Source: Cupriavidus pinatubonensis
GTDB taxonomy: Bacteria > Pseudomonadota > Gammaproteobacteria > Burkholderiales > Burkholderiaceae
Assembly: GCF_019602855.1 (NCBI RefSeq)
Contig: NZ_CP080766.1
Coordinates: forward strand, 2,604,001-2,668,000
Reading direction: 5' to 3'
DNA length: 64,000 nt
Below, one piece after another: positions 7,963-17,666 of the stretch (the stretch's first letter is position 1; each line of letters begins with the position of its first letter). The position numbers and the translations under genes are program-made. Below the pieces are notes generated by a model. That model saw nothing but the letters and a program-made list of their open reading frames with translations. It was not told the origin of the DNA and ran no database searches.

Positions 7963-9015
7963 TCAGGAGACGTCGGAAGCGGGCGATGGCTGTGGCGCTT
8001 GCCGCGATGCTTCGGCGGACTTCGCGAGCGGCACGGCGCGATTGGCGGCCTTCAGCCGCCGCGCGCGTTCGGCCCGACGCGAGACGAAATACGCCACGGT
8101 CAGCCGCAGGCCCTCCGACAAGGTTGTCGCCGGGTTCCACTGCAGCAACGTGCGTGCCAGTGTGATGTCGGGGCAGCGCTGGCGCGGATCGTCCTCCGGC
8201 AGCGGCCGCGTCTCGATGGCCGAAGCCGACCCGGTCGCCTGCAGGATCTCGTTCGCGATTGCATGCATCGTGCATTCGCACGGGTTGCCGAGATTCACGG
8301 GCGTTGCCGCGGCGTCGGACTCCATCAACCGCATCAGTCCGTCGACGAGATCATCGACAAAGCAGAACGAACGCGTCTGCGAGCCGTCACCGTAGAGCGT
8401 CAGCGGCTCGCCGTCCAGCGCCTGCGAAATGAAGTTCGACACTACGCGTCCGTCGGCCGGATGCATGCGCGGCCCGTAGGTGTTGAAAATGCGTGCAATA
8501 CGCACATCGACGCCGTGCTGGCGGTGGTAATCCATGAACAGCGTTTCGGCGCAGCGCTTGCCCTCGTCGTAGCAGGCGCGCCGCCCGACCGGGTTGACAT
8601 GGCCCCAGTAGCTTTCGCGCTGCGGATGGTTGTCCGGGTCGCCGTAGACCTCGCTGGTGGATGCCTGCAGGATGCGCGCTTTCACCCGCTTGGCCAGTCC
8701 GAGCATGTTGATCGCGCCATGCACGCTGGTCTTGGTGGTCTGCACCGGATCGCTCTGGTAGTGGACGGGCGATGCCGGGCACGCGAGGTTGTAGATCTGG
8801 TCCACCTCGACATACAGCGGGAACGTCACGTCGTGGCGCAGCAGCTCGAAATTGTAGAGAGGCAGCAGGTGGGAAATGTTCTCCTTCGAGCCCGTGTAGA
8901 AATTATCAACACAAAGTACATCGTGGCCGAGTTCGACCAGGCGCTCGCACAGGTGCGAACCCAGAAACCCGGCACCTCCGGTTACCAGGACGCGCTTGCG
9001 ATCGGCTTCCCGCAT
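7963..9015 (-). CDS. NAD-dependent sugar-nucleotide epimerase, UDP-glucuronate decarboxylase (UXS)-like
   Basis: Extended short-chain dehydrogenase of the UXS type, which converts UDP-glucuronate to UDP-xylose in the cytoplasm. 350 residues from the ATG at 9015 (GGAG upstream; the frame to 9072 is longer but starts in the preceding gene's tail region). Visible: Rossmann GGAGFLGS (13-20), [10 protein letters not shown] (118-127), catalytic YxxxK as Y149-D-E-G-K153, and the UXS-typical [16 protein letters not shown] and [14 protein letters not shown]. The C-terminus carries an extra basic, Ala-rich tail of about 40 residues. It would supply the pentose donor for the glycosyltransferases around it; epimerase rather than decarboxylase activity cannot be excluded. 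Confidence 0.85.
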   Translation of the reverse strand: MREADRKRVLVTGGAGFLGSHLCERLVELGHDVLCVDNFYTGSKENISHLLPLYNFELLRHDVTFPLYVEVDQIYNLACPASPVHYQSDPVQTTKTSVHGAINMLGLAKRVKARILQASTSEVYGDPDNHPQRESYWGHVNPVGRRACYDEGKRCAETLFMDYHRQHGVDVRIARIFNTYGPRMHPADGRVVSNFISQALDGEPLTLYGDGSQTRSFCFVDDLVDGLMRLMESDAAATPVNLGNPCECTMHAIANEILQATGSASAIETRPLPEDDPRQRCPDITLARTLLQWNPATTLSEGLRLTVAYFVSRRAERARRLKAANRAVPLAKSAEASRQAPQPSPASDVS

Positions 9016-9037
9016 GGCTGGCTCCTTGTTGTTACGT

Positions 9038-10297
9038 TCAGGCCGCGACCCGGCGTGCCGGGCGCCCGGCACGCATGACGCGCGCGTAGACCTGTTCCAT
9101 GGTTCGCGCGACGCTCATCCACGTGTAGTTCGCATGCGCGCGCTGCAGGCCGGCCGCACCCATGCGGCGGGCCAGTGCCCTGTCCCGGGCGAGCCGGGCA
9201 AGGCGGTCCGCCAGGGCTTCGGGCGCGTGCGGCGGTACCAGGTAGCCGGTTTCGCCATCCACCACGGTGGAGCGGATGCCACCTACATCCGCGCCGACGA
9301 CCGGCACGCCGCAGGCCATTGCCTCGACCGGCGTGATCCCGAACGGCTCGTACCAGGGCGTGGTAACGAAGACATCCGATGCGCTATAGAAGTGGCAGAG
9401 CTGCGAGCGCCTGCGCCGGCCCACGAAGGTGACGCAGTCCGACACGCCGGCCTCGTCGGCAACGCCCTGCAGGCGCCCGATCTCGGGCGTGGCTTCCACG
9501 CTGGGCTGTTCGGCATTGCCGCCGACGACATACAAACGGGCCGGGATACGAAAGTCGCGCCGCAGGTGGCCGATCGCGCGGATGACGTTGTCGATACCCT
9601 TGCGCGGCACCAGCCTGCCCAGCTGAAGCACCGTGAAGACATCGGCATCCCAGTCCAGCGCGCGACGCGCCTCGGCGCGGTCGAGCGGCGCGAATTCTTC
9701 TTCATCGAACCCGCACGGGACGATGTCGATACGCTCCGGGTCGCCACCGTACAGCGTGGCCAGGTCGTCCAGGTCCTGCGGGCACTCAGCCACCACGCGG
9801 TCGGCATGGCGCACGAGTTCGTCTTCGATCTCGAAGCGGTTATCCGGAAAGCCGTCGGCGCTGCCCTGATGCAGCCGGCGCACCTTGCCGAGCGCATGGA
9901 ACGTCATGACCAGCGGGATATCGAGCACCTCGCGCGCGCGCATGGCGGCCACGCCCGACATGAAGAAGTTGGCGTGCAGCACGTCATACCCGATCGCGTC
10001 GCGCCGCATGAAGTCGACCATGAAGTCGCCGAACGCCGGCATGAAGGGCAGCAACTGCTCCTTCGGCACGAATACCGCAGGCCCGGCCGGCACATGCACG
10101 ACGCGCACATTGGGCGCGAACGCCACAACGTCCGGCAGCAGGGCCTTATCACGGCGCGTGAACACGTCCACCAGATAGCCGCTCTTGCCGAGTTGCCGCG
10201 CCAGGTGCGCGACGTAGACGTTCTGTCCACCGCTGTCGACGCTTCCGACGCTCGCCAGTGGCGAGGCATGTTCACTGATCATGGCAATGCGCTGCAT
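9038..10297 (-). CDS. Family 4 glycosyltransferase, MshA/sucrose-phosphate-synthase-like
   Basis: Retaining GT-B glycosyltransferase. 419 residues. N-terminal domain has [20 protein letters not shown], the acceptor/donor loop shared with MshA and sucrose-phosphate synthases; the C-terminal donor domain has [21 protein letters not shown] and [21 protein letters not shown] with the conserved E-x7-E motif. A good SD (GGGAG) precedes the start. First gene of the leftward operon GT4 - UXS - PIG-L - GT2, transcribed from the divergent region at 10298-10600. With a PIG-L deacetylase in the same operon it resembles the first step of mycothiol-type glycoside synthesis, but the acceptor is unknown. Confidence 0.88.
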   Translation of the reverse strand: MQRIAMISEHASPLASVGSVDSGGQNVYVAHLARQLGKSGYLVDVFTRRDKALLPDVVAFAPNVRVVHVPAGPAVFVPKEQLLPFMPAFGDFMVDFMRRDAIGYDVLHANFFMSGVAAMRAREVLDIPLVMTFHALGKVRRLHQGSADGFPDNRFEIEDELVRHADRVVAECPQDLDDLATLYGGDPERIDIVPCGFDEEEFAPLDRAEARRALDWDADVFTVLQLGRLVPRKGIDNVIRAIGHLRRDFRIPARLYVVGGNAEQPSVEATPEIGRLQGVADEAGVSDCVTFVGRRRRSQLCHFYSASDVFVTTPWYEPFGITPVEAMACGVPVVGADVGGIRSTVVDGETGYLVPPHAPEALADRLARLARDRALARRMGAAGLQRAHANYTWMSVARTMEQVYARVMRAGRPARRVAA

Positions 10298-10600
10298 GGC
10301 GGGCTCCCGTCGGGTATGGCTCGGTAGCCCGCTTCTGCAGCATGCATGCCAGAGGTGGCGCCATGTCGCAGCGGAGTTTTTTTTCAGCCGCCACGGAACC
10401 GATGGACAAGCGTTATAGCGATTCTCGCGTTCCCGGCCCTGCCGTCGGCATGCAGGGGCGCCCCCTTCACCCGGTTGAAGTTCGGGGCCGCGATTTCTAC
10501 CACCGGCTTGTAGAAGCGTCTCTGCTCAGCGCGCGCTGGGCCAGCCCATGGGCACGGACGTTGCGTGAATGGGGCCCTGCCTTCCGGACAGGAGATCCCC
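10298..10600. other. Divergent promoter region of the glycan locus
   Basis: 303 bases between the leftward GT4 operon and the rightward gene at 10601. It must hold promoters for both directions. I see a T-run at 10377-10384 and moderately AT-richer sequence around 10415-10425 (GTTATAGCGATTC), but no clean -35/-10 pair or inverted repeat that I would call. Confidence 0.35.
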
Positions 10601-11068
10601 ATGAGTTCCCGTTTCGCCGACGCCGAGTCCGCTCGGCGCGCTGTTGCCCTGGCGTTGCCGATGCTGACCGCGAGCCTTGCCGACCGTGATGTGGGCGAGA
10701 GCCGCTGCATGCATATCGTCGTGATGGACCCGTGCCGGCCCTGCGGCGCCAGCACGTTCGAGGAAGCCATCCTCTACGAACATTCGCTGCCGTCGCGTGA
10801 TCGCTGGGATGCCGACTACGCCTACTACGCGCGCGAAAAAGCGCGTGTTGCCTGGCGCACGGGTATCGACTCCGGCATCGTGGCCACGCAATCGCCGCAC
10901 CGGTTCGTAGCCGGCGACATTCTTCTTCCTGGCGGGATCGTGCTCGACGGGATCGTCGTGGCCGTCAGCGGCGCCAATGGCTGGTATGACGAGGCCTTCG
11001 CGCACTGTGTTGCCGCGCTGTTGCGCGCGGCGGCCATCGGCCGCATGGAAGCGTCACGCAAGACATAG
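10601..11068 (+). CDS. Conserved hypothetical, possibly GlcG/HbpS-like fold
   Basis: 155 residues, unknown function. The C-terminal half (KARVAWRTGIDSGIV ... GDILLPGGIVLDGIVVAVSGANGWYDEAFAHCVAALL) has the pattern of GlcG/HbpS (DUF336) proteins: a K-A-x2-A-x2-T helix, a P-G-G-I turn, a strand ending in VSGA and a DE-containing helix. That assignment is by eye and tentative. It has two Cys in PCRPCG, near residue 46. The ATG at 10601 follows CAGGAGATCCCC. A strong terminator lies 63 bases downstream, separating it from the glycan operon that follows. Confidence 0.6.
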   Translation: MSSRFADAESARRAVALALPMLTASLADRDVGESRCMHIVVMDPCRPCGASTFEEAILYEHSLPSRDRWDADYAYYAREKARVAWRTGIDSGIVATQSPHRFVAGDILLPGGIVLDGIVVAVSGANGWYDEAFAHCVAALLRAAAIGRMEASRKT

Positions 11069-11131
11069 GCGCCAGGCCACGCGGCAGGACCATGCTGCAC
11101 TGGCATGCATTTCGCTGTGCTGACGCTGACC

Positions 11132-11155
11132 GGCCGCCCGGGGCGGCCTTGTTTT
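11132..11155 (+). terminator. Hairpin terminator just upstream of the seven-gene glycan operon
   Basis: GGCCGCC (11132-11138), a 3-nt loop and GGCGGCC (11142-11148), followed by TTGTTTT. It is a classic intrinsic terminator on the plus strand after the gene at 10601-11068. Only 23 bases separate its T-tract from the SDR start at 11179. Confidence 0.75.
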
Positions 11156-11178
11156 GACCTTCGGATCGGAGAGACGAC

Positions 11179-11928
11179 ATGTCGGGTAACGACCCTCAAC
11201 TGGAAGGCAAGCGGTTCCTTGTCAGCGGTGGCGGCGGCGGGCTTGGCGGCGAGATCTGCCGCATGCTCGGCGAAGCCGGCGCAAGCGTGATCGTTGCGGA
11301 CCTTGACCTGTCTCGCGCCACAGAGTGCGCGGCGTCGCTCGAGCAGACCGGCGTCAAGGCGCACGCGGTCGGCGTGGATGTGTCCGACGCGCAGGCCGTG
11401 GACCGGTTGTTCAAAGAGATCGGGCGCGCAGGCGGACATCTGGCCGGGCGCATCGACGGCATCATCAACAACGCGGCCATCGACATCACCCTGCCCGTGG
11501 AAGAGGTCGATACGGAGCAATGGCGGCGCGTGCTGATGGTCAATCTCTATGGCCCGTACCTGCTGGTCCATGCCGCCGTGCCGCTGATGAAGGCGCAGGG
11601 CAGCGGGCACATCGTCAATATCGCGTCGACGGCGTCCAAGCGCGCATGGCCGAATGCGTCCGCCTATCACGCGACCAAGTGGGGCGTACTGGGCTTCTCG
11701 CATGCCTTGCATGCGGAACTGCGTCCGCATCGGATCAAAGTGTCGGCCATCGTGGCGGGCGGCATGCGTACGCCGTTCCTGCTCGACCGCTTTCCCGACA
11801 TCGACACGTCCACGCTGCAGGACCCGGCCAATGTCGCGCGCGCCGTGCGCTTCGTGCTGACCCAGCCCGAAGAGACGGTCATCCCCGAGGTGATGGTGCT
11901 CCCGATGAAGGAGACCTCATGGCCCTGA
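11179..11928 (+). CDS. SDR-family oxidoreductase
   Basis: Classical short-chain dehydrogenase, 249 residues. Cofactor motif SGGGGGLGGE (15-24), an acidic VADLDL after strand 2 suggesting NAD preference, NNAAID, catalytic Ser in NIASTASKR, and YHATK with the catalytic Tyr/Lys. It is the first gene of the rightward operon and overlaps the next by 10 bases. In this setting it probably oxidises or reduces a sugar or sugar nucleotide, but sequence alone does not give the substrate. SD GGAGAG precedes the start. Confidence 0.85.
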   Translation: MSGNDPQLEGKRFLVSGGGGGLGGEICRMLGEAGASVIVADLDLSRATECAASLEQTGVKAHAVGVDVSDAQAVDRLFKEIGRAGGHLAGRIDGIINNAAIDITLPVEEVDTEQWRRVLMVNLYGPYLLVHAAVPLMKAQGSGHIVNIASTASKRAWPNASAYHATKWGVLGFSHALHAELRPHRIKVSAIVAGGMRTPFLLDRFPDIDTSTLQDPANVARAVRFVLTQPEETVIPEVMVLPMKETSWP

Positions 11929-12530
11929 ACCGACCGGCGCGCGGCGCGGTGCTGCTCGACAAGGACGGCACGCTGCTCAGGAACGTGCCCTATAACGTGG
12001 ATCCCGACCACATGCAACTGGCGGACACCGCCGGCGACGCGCTGCGCATACTGGGCGCGACGGGCCGGCCGCTGGTGGTGGTCAGCAACCAGCCTGGCGT
12101 CGCGCTCGGCGGCTTTCAGGAGAGCGCGCTGCAAGCAGTGCACCGCAGGCTGGCCGAGCTGTTCCGGCTGCACGGGGCCCGTTTGTCGGGCTTCTTCTAC
12201 TGTCCGCACCATCCGGATGGCGCGGTCGCGCAGTACGCGGTGCCGTGCAGTTGCCGCAAGCCGTCGCCTGGCATGCTGCAGGCGGCGTCATCGGTGCTCG
12301 GCTTCGACCTGCGCACGTCATGGATGATCGGCGATATCCTCGACGACATCGAGGCGGGGCGGCGCGCGGGCTGCAACACCATTCTTGTCGACTGCGGTGG
12401 CGAAACCGAATGGGTTACCGGGGCATGGCGCACGCCGGACTTCATCGTGCCGACGCTCGGACAGGCCGCGCAGATCGTGGCGGGCGAGCCCGTGGCCGCC
12501 TGCGCACCCTTCGTGGCGGGGCAAGCATGA
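11919..12530 (+). CDS. HAD-IIIA phosphatase, GmhB-like (heptose bisphosphate phosphatase type)
   Basis: Haloacid-dehalogenase phosphatase of the GmhB/HisB-N type, 203 residues. Motif I LLDKDGTLL (nucleophile D and acid/base D), motif II VVVSNQPGV, a zinc-binding loop FYCPHHPDG followed by CSCRKPSPGM, motif IV MIGDILDDIEAG. GmhB removes the 7-phosphate from heptose 1,7-bisphosphate in ADP-heptose synthesis. Because two heptosyltransferase-family (GT9) genes follow, a role in heptose or related sugar-phosphate supply is reasonable but inferred. The ATG at 11919 lies inside the SDR gene with AAGGAG upstream; the stop overlaps the next start as ATGA. Confidence 0.87.
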   Translation: MALNRPARGAVLLDKDGTLLRNVPYNVDPDHMQLADTAGDALRILGATGRPLVVVSNQPGVALGGFQESALQAVHRRLAELFRLHGARLSGFFYCPHHPDGAVAQYAVPCSCRKPSPGMLQAASSVLGFDLRTSWMIGDILDDIEAGRRAGCNTILVDCGGETEWVTGAWRTPDFIVPTLGQAAQIVAGEPVAACAPFVAGQA

Positions 12531-13744
12531 CGACATGGGATCGCGCACGCCGGATCCTGTGTGTCCGGCTCGACAATATGGGCGATGTCCTGATGACCAC
12601 GCCCGCGATGCAGGCCCTTGCCGAAGCAGTGCCGGGGCGGCGCCTGACCTTGCTGACCTCGGCCGCATCGGCCCGGCTCGCTCCGCACCTGCCGATGATC
12701 GACGACGTGATCGGCTGGAATGCGCCGTGGGTCCGCCATGCCGACACGCCCTCGGCAGCCGAAGCCGCGCGCCAGTTGCGCGCGTGTGCGGCGCAACTGG
12801 CCAGCGACCGCTACGACGGCGCTGTGATTTTTACTGTGTACAGCCAGAGCGCGCTGCCAGCCGCCATGCTATGCACGCTCGCCCGGATTCCGCTGCGGCT
12901 CGCGCATTGCCGCGAAAACCCTTACGCGCTGCTGAGCCACTGGGCCAAGGAGACCGATCCGGGCGGACAGCCGCGCCACGAAGCCCGGCGCCAGCTCGAT
13001 CTTGTGGCGCAGATCGGCGCGCACACAGCGGATTTGCGTCTGCGTTTTGCCGTGCACGATGCGGACCGCGCCGCATTGGCGGTACGGCTCGCGGCGCTGC
13101 CGGCGCATGCGCCGGCAAGAGCGAGGATCGTGCTTCACCCGGGCGCAACGGCGCCATCGCGCCGCTGGCCCGCCGAACACTTTGCGGCAGTCGCGGGGCA
13201 ACTGGCACGGGACACGGGCGCGCTGGTGTTCGTGACCGGATCGGACGCGGAACGCGATCTCGTGGACGGCGTATGCCGGGCGGCGGGACACCCCGATGTC
13301 GTGCCGCTCGCCGGCATGCTGCCGCTGGGCGAGTTTGGGGCACTGCTCGAGATCGCGGACCTGCTGGTATCGAACAACAGTGGCCCCGTGCATATCGCGG
13401 CGGCGCTTGGCACACCAGTCGTCGACCTGTACGCGCTGACCAATCCGCAGCATACGCCGTGGCAGGTGCCGCACCGCACGCTGTTCGAGGACGTGCCGTG
13501 CCGCTACTGCTACAAGAGCACCTGCCCGCAGGGCCATCACCGCTGCCTGCGCGGCGTCAGCCCGCCGGTTGTGGTGGCTGCGGCGCAGGCGCTGCTCGGC
13601 GGCGAGCCGGCAACCGAAAGCCGGATGCCATGGCTGCCGGAATCGGAAACGGAACGCGAACCAGCCGGCGAACCAGCCGGCGAACCGGAGAGCAAGCCGG
13701 TGTCGACCGTAGAGGAGAGCACGCATGTACACGCTTGGCATTAA
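12527..13744 (+). CDS. Family 9 glycosyltransferase (heptosyltransferase-like)
   Basis: GT-B enzyme of the ADP-heptose:LPS heptosyltransferase family, 405 residues. N-terminal RILCVRLDNMGDVLMTTPAM is the family signature; the donor domain has LHPGATAPSRRWP and the NNSGPVHIAAALGTP motif. A Cys cluster CRYCYKSTCPQGHHRC near residue 327 resembles those in GT9 proteins outside the LPS-core pathway. The last 50 residues are low complexity with a near-perfect 12-base tandem repeat encoding EPAG EPAG EP (about 13658-13690). The start overlaps the HAD stop (ATGA), and the gene runs 20 bases into the carbamoyltransferase. Confidence 0.86.
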   Translation: MTTWDRARRILCVRLDNMGDVLMTTPAMQALAEAVPGRRLTLLTSAASARLAPHLPMIDDVIGWNAPWVRHADTPSAAEAARQLRACAAQLASDRYDGAVIFTVYSQSALPAAMLCTLARIPLRLAHCRENPYALLSHWAKETDPGGQPRHEARRQLDLVAQIGAHTADLRLRFAVHDADRAALAVRLAALPAHAPARARIVLHPGATAPSRRWPAEHFAAVAGQLARDTGALVFVTGSDAERDLVDGVCRAAGHPDVVPLAGMLPLGEFGALLEIADLLVSNNSGPVHIAAALGTPVVDLYALTNPQHTPWQVPHRTLFEDVPCRYCYKSTCPQGHHRCLRGVSPPVVVAAAQALLGGEPATESRMPWLPESETEREPAGEPAGEPESKPVSTVEESTHVHAWH

Positions 13745-15524
13745 CGCCGCCTACCACGATTCCGCCGCCTGCCTCGTACGCGACGGCGAGGTGATTGCCG
13801 CCGCCGAAGACGAACGCTTTACGCACATCAAGCACGGCAAGCGGCCGGTCCCGTTCAGCACGTGGGAGCTGCCTTACCACGCGATCGACTACTGCCTGGC
13901 CGAGGCCGGCATTACGCTCGCCGACGTGGACCATATCGCGTACTCGTACGATCCGGCCTTGCTGCTGGGCGAGCAGCAAGGCGACGAAACGCTGGCGTTG
14001 CCACTGGAGCCTTCGCGTGCCGGGGCGGCCGGCGTGCCGGCAGCGCCATGGGAGCCGCTGTTCCTGTCGTATATCGTCAATGCGCCGCGGCAACTGGCTT
14101 CCGGCGCACCGCATCATCTGCAGGCGCGCTTCCAGGGCGTGCGGCACGATGGGCCGTTCCGCTGGCATTTCGTCGAACACCATATGGCCCACGAGGCCAG
14201 CGCCTTCCTCGCGGCGCCGTTCGAGCGCTGCGCGGTGCTGACCATGGACGGGCGCGGCGAGCGCGCGACGACCAGCTATGGCGTGTTCGACGGCAAGGCC
14301 TACCGGCGCATCCGGCAGATCGACCTGCCCGATTCGCTCGGGCTGCTGTATGAGCGCATCACGCGGCATCTGGGCTTTTTGCACTCGTCCGACGAGTACA
14401 AGGTCATGGCGCTTGCGTCGTACGGCAATCCTGCCTATCTCGACGTCTTCCGCAAGATGGTTACCACGGACGGCGCCGGGGGATACCAGGTGGCCGACAC
14501 GGACCTCGACGCCGTGCTGGGGCCACCGCGCGTACGCGGCAGTGCCATGGCGGGCCGGCATTTCGATATTGCGCGGTCCTTGCAACAGGTGCTCGAGGAA
14601 ACCGTGGTTGGCATGGCGACGTGGCTTGCGCAGGCGTCCGGGGAGCACTGCCTGGCCATGGCCGGTGGCGTCGCGCTGAACTGCGTGATGAACGCGCGCG
14701 TGCGCGACCAGAGCCCGTTCGATGCCGTATGGGTGCAGCCCGCCGCCGGAGACGCGGGCACGGCGCTCGGTGCGGCGCTGTGGGTGGATTTCGAACAGCG
14801 CGGGAAACCGCAGCGGCGCTGGCATATGGACCATGCCTATCTCGGCCCCGCGTATGAAGACGACGAGATCGCGGCATTCCTTGACTGGGCCAAGCTGCCG
14901 TACACGCGTCTGGACAATGTCGCGGAGTCGACCGCGGCACTGCTCGCGCAGAACAAGATCATCGGCTGGTTCCAGGGCCGCATGGAATTTGGCCCGCGTG
15001 CCCTGGGTGCGCGTTCGATCCTGGCGTCGCCGATCGATGCAGGCATGCAGCAGCGCCTGAACCAGATCAAGGACCGTGAGGACTTCCGGCCGGTGGCGCC
15101 CGTCGTCATGCAGGAACGCATGGGCGAGTGGTTCGATGCACACAAGCCCGGCGACGGCACGGCGCCTTTCATGCTCTTCATCTATGACGTGAAGCCAGAG
15201 AAGGCCGCGAGCATTCCGGCGGCCACGCACGTCGATGGCACCGCCCGCGTGCAGACCATCCGCCGGGACCAGAACGCTGCGTACTACGATGTGCTGGCCG
15301 CGTTCGAACGCCGCACCGGCGTGCCGATCCTGGTCAACACGTCGTTCAACACGCGCGGCGAGCCGATCGTCTGCACGCCGCGCGATGCGGTCGAGTGCTT
15401 CTGGACGTCGCCGCTCGATGCGCTGGTGATCGGCTCGTTCCTGCTCGAAAAGCCGGCGGTGCCCGCGGCGGCCAAGGCCGCGACGCAGGCCTCGGCGGGA
15501 GAGATGGCCGATGCGAGCGCCTGA
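13725..15524 (+). CDS. NodU/TobZ-family O-carbamoyltransferase
   Basis: Transfers a carbamoyl group from carbamoyl phosphate, through a carbamoyl-adenylate, to a sugar hydroxyl. 599 residues, the normal two-domain length. N-terminal Kae1-like domain: LGINAAYHDSAACLV, EDERFTHIKHG, and the metal-binding EHHMAHEASAF at about 150; LTMDGRGE and AGGVALNC follow. C-terminal YrdC-like part: GRMEFGPRALGARSILA, KDREDFRPVAPVV and NTSFNTRGEPIVCTP. SD GAGGAG precedes the start. Related carbamoylations decorate Nod factors, aminoglycosides and the inner-core heptose of Pseudomonas LPS; with two GT9 proteins beside it, a carbamoylated heptose-like residue is an attractive but unproven product. Confidence 0.92.
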   Translation: MYTLGINAAYHDSAACLVRDGEVIAAAEDERFTHIKHGKRPVPFSTWELPYHAIDYCLAEAGITLADVDHIAYSYDPALLLGEQQGDETLALPLEPSRAGAAGVPAAPWEPLFLSYIVNAPRQLASGAPHHLQARFQGVRHDGPFRWHFVEHHMAHEASAFLAAPFERCAVLTMDGRGERATTSYGVFDGKAYRRIRQIDLPDSLGLLYERITRHLGFLHSSDEYKVMALASYGNPAYLDVFRKMVTTDGAGGYQVADTDLDAVLGPPRVRGSAMAGRHFDIARSLQQVLEETVVGMATWLAQASGEHCLAMAGGVALNCVMNARVRDQSPFDAVWVQPAAGDAGTALGAALWVDFEQRGKPQRRWHMDHAYLGPAYEDDEIAAFLDWAKLPYTRLDNVAESTAALLAQNKIIGWFQGRMEFGPRALGARSILASPIDAGMQQRLNQIKDREDFRPVAPVVMQERMGEWFDAHKPGDGTAPFMLFIYDVKPEKAASIPAATHVDGTARVQTIRRDQNAAYYDVLAAFERRTGVPILVNTSFNTRGEPIVCTPRDAVECFWTSPLDALVIGSFLLEKPAVPAAAKAATQASAGEMADASA

Positions 15525-16497
15525 CCCGGCCGTTTCGGTCGTCATTCCGACCTACCGGCGTCCCGACCTGCTGGAGCGGTGCCTGCGCGCGCTGTGCGCG
15601 CAGGATATCGACGGCGGTGCGTACGAGGTCATTGTGTGCGATGACGGCTGCGAGCCGCGTATTGCAAAGCTTGTCGAAGCGCTGGCCGCAGAGCATCCGC
15701 ACAGGGTGTTGCGCTATGTTGCGGTATCGCGTACGCAGGGTCCCGCCGGCGCACGCAATGCCGGCGCCTGGCGCTCCCGTGCCGGCATCGTGGCGTTTAC
15801 GGACGACGACACGATACCCACCCCCGCCTGGGTGCGCGAGGGCTGCCGCGCACTGGCCGCCATGCCGGCCTGGAGCGCTGCCTCAGGACGCACACTGGTT
15901 CCGACCCCGGCACGGCCGACCGACCACGAACGCGACACCGCGGGGCTTTCCACCGCGGAATTCGTTACCGCCAACTGCTTCGTGCGCCGCAAGGCGCTGG
16001 TGAGCATCGGCGGCTTTGATGAACGCTTTACGCGCGCGTGGCGAGAGGACTCGGACCTGCAGTTCCGGCTGGAGCAGGAAGTCGGGCCTGTTGGCCGCGC
16101 ACCGGATGCGGTGGTCGTCCATCCGGTCCGTCCGGCGCCGTGGGGCAGCAGCATTGCGGCGCAGGCCAAGGTCTATTTCGACGCGCTGCTGTACAAGAAG
16201 CACCCGGCGCTCTACCGCACGCGGATCCGCCGCTTCCCGCCGTGGCAGTACTACGTGATCGGGCTGGCCGTGGTCGTGGCGGTGGTGGCCGCGCTGGCGG
16301 GTGCCTGGCGGGTGGCGGGTGCGGCTGCGCTGCTGTGGTCCGTATTGACAGCCTGGTTCTGCGCACGCCGCCTGCGTGGTGCCGCGCTGACGCCGTCACA
16401 CGTTGCCGAAATGGTCGTCACGTCGATCCTGATTCCGCCGTTATCACTGTACTGGCGCTTGCGCGGCGCGCTGGCCTTCCAGACGAGGTTCTTATGA
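15511..16497 (+). CDS. Family 2 glycosyltransferase with C-terminal membrane segments
   Basis: 328 residues. GT-A fold: SVVIPTYRRPDLLERCL at the start, VIVCDDGCEP, FTDDDTIPTPAWV (DxD-type metal site) and a WREDSDLQFRLEQEV acid/base region near residue 180. After residue 245 there are two or three hydrophobic segments (VIGLAVVVAVVAALAGAW, GAAALLWSVLTAWF), so it should be anchored in the inner membrane with its catalytic domain in the cytoplasm. It overlaps the carbamoyltransferase by 14 bases and the next GT9 gene by 4 (ATGA). It is the only clear membrane-anchored enzyme in the operon. Confidence 0.87.
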   Translation: MRAPDPAVSVVIPTYRRPDLLERCLRALCAQDIDGGAYEVIVCDDGCEPRIAKLVEALAAEHPHRVLRYVAVSRTQGPAGARNAGAWRSRAGIVAFTDDDTIPTPAWVREGCRALAAMPAWSAASGRTLVPTPARPTDHERDTAGLSTAEFVTANCFVRRKALVSIGGFDERFTRAWREDSDLQFRLEQEVGPVGRAPDAVVVHPVRPAPWGSSIAAQAKVYFDALLYKKHPALYRTRIRRFPPWQYYVIGLAVVVAVVAALAGAWRVAGAAALLWSVLTAWFCARRLRGAALTPSHVAEMVVTSILIPPLSLYWRLRGALAFQTRFL

Positions 16498-17666
16498 ATG
16501 CGCCGCTGCTGTTACGGAACGTGGGACGAGGCGAAAGCACGGAAGCCGGGGCAGTGCCGCCCGCAGTGCTGCCGCCGGTGCAGCCATCGCGGACAACGCT
16601 CCAGGCGCCGGACCACGCCGCGCGCCGCCGCATCGCGGTGTTCCGCGCGCTGCAGCTCGGCGACATGCTGTGTGCGGTTCCGGCACTGCGCGCGTTGCGC
16701 GAAGGCGAGCCGGACGCGCATATCACGCTGATCGGCCTGCCGTGGGTGCGCGACTTCGCCAGCCGCTTCGGCAGCCTGATCGATGACGTGATGGTCTTCC
16801 CCGGCGCACCAGGCTTCCCGGAGCGGCCCTACGACGCGGCAGCGCTGGCGGCTTTCCATGCGGAGGCCCGCGCGCGGCGGTTTGACCTTGCCATCCAGCT
16901 GCACGGCAGCGGCACGTTGAGCAATGACGTCGTGCGGCAACTTGGGGCCCGGACGATCGCGGGCTTCTGCCCCACCTCTGCGGAAGCCGCGCTGGCGAAC
17001 GAGCACGAACGCCTGCTGCCATGGCCCGGCGGCAACGAGATCGAACGCCTTCTGGGCCTGATGCGGGCGCTGGGCTACCCGGTCGTTGACGCGCATCTCG
17101 CGTTTCCGTTGCGGCCGCAGGACCATGCCGGCTGGCAACGTCTTGCCGAACTGCACGGGCTGGTGGGCGGCGAGTACATCTGCGTGCATCCCGGCGCGCG
17201 GATGCTTTCGCGCCGCTGGCCCGTGGAGCGCTTTGCGGACGTTGCGCTGCGGCTGCGCAAGCGCTGGAGGATTGTGGTGACAGGAGCGCCGGACGAAATC
17301 ATGCTCACGCACCGCCTTTGCGAGCTGATCGGTGGAGACGTAGTGAATCTGACGGGCGCCACGCCGCTGGGCGAACTGGCCGCGCTGATCGCGCATGCGC
17401 GGCTGCTGCTGTGCAACGATACCGGGCCATCGCATATCGCCGCGGCGCTGGATACGCCGAGCGTCGTGGTTTCATGCGGCGGCGACAGCGATCGCTGGGC
17501 GCCACTGGATGCCACGCTGCACCACGTGCTGGCTTCCTATCCGCCGTGCCGGCCCTGCAACTGGCAGAAGTGCCCGATCCGGCACGAGTGCGCGACCGCC
17601 ATCACCGTCGACGCGGTGGAAGCCGAGGCGCTGAGCCTGGCTTCGCGGGGCCACGATCATGCCTAG
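16494..17666 (+). CDS. Second family 9 glycosyltransferase
   Basis: 390 residues, GT9 family. After a poorly conserved 40-residue Pro-rich start comes RRRIAVFRALQLGDMLCAVPALRAL, then LHGSGTLSNDV, HPGARMLSRRWPVERFADV and the donor motif CNDTGPSHIAAALDTP. It too ends with a Cys cluster (PPCRPCNWQKCPIRHEC). It shares architecture with the GT9 gene at 12527 but is clearly diverged, so the two probably add different residues. The start at 16494 overlaps the GT2 stop as ATGA; the last 8 bases overlap the following gene. Confidence 0.86.
   Translation: MNAPLLLRNVGRGESTEAGAVPPAVLPPVQPSRTTLQAPDHAARRRIAVFRALQLGDMLCAVPALRALREGEPDAHITLIGLPWVRDFASRFGSLIDDVMVFPGAPGFPERPYDAAALAAFHAEARARRFDLAIQLHGSGTLSNDVVRQLGARTIAGFCPTSAEAALANEHERLLPWPGGNEIERLLGLMRALGYPVVDAHLAFPLRPQDHAGWQRLAELHGLVGGEYICVHPGARMLSRRWPVERFADVALRLRKRWRIVVTGAPDEIMLTHRLCELIGGDVVNLTGATPLGELAALIAHARLLLCNDTGPSHIAAALDTPSVVVSCGGDSDRWAPLDATLHHVLASYPPCRPCNWQKCPIRHECATAITVDAVEAEALSLASRGHDHA

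Noticed and set aside
13650..13700. Possible minisatellite in the GT9 gene
   Set aside because: Only about two and a half copies of a 12-base unit; a minor coding repeat, not a repeat locus.
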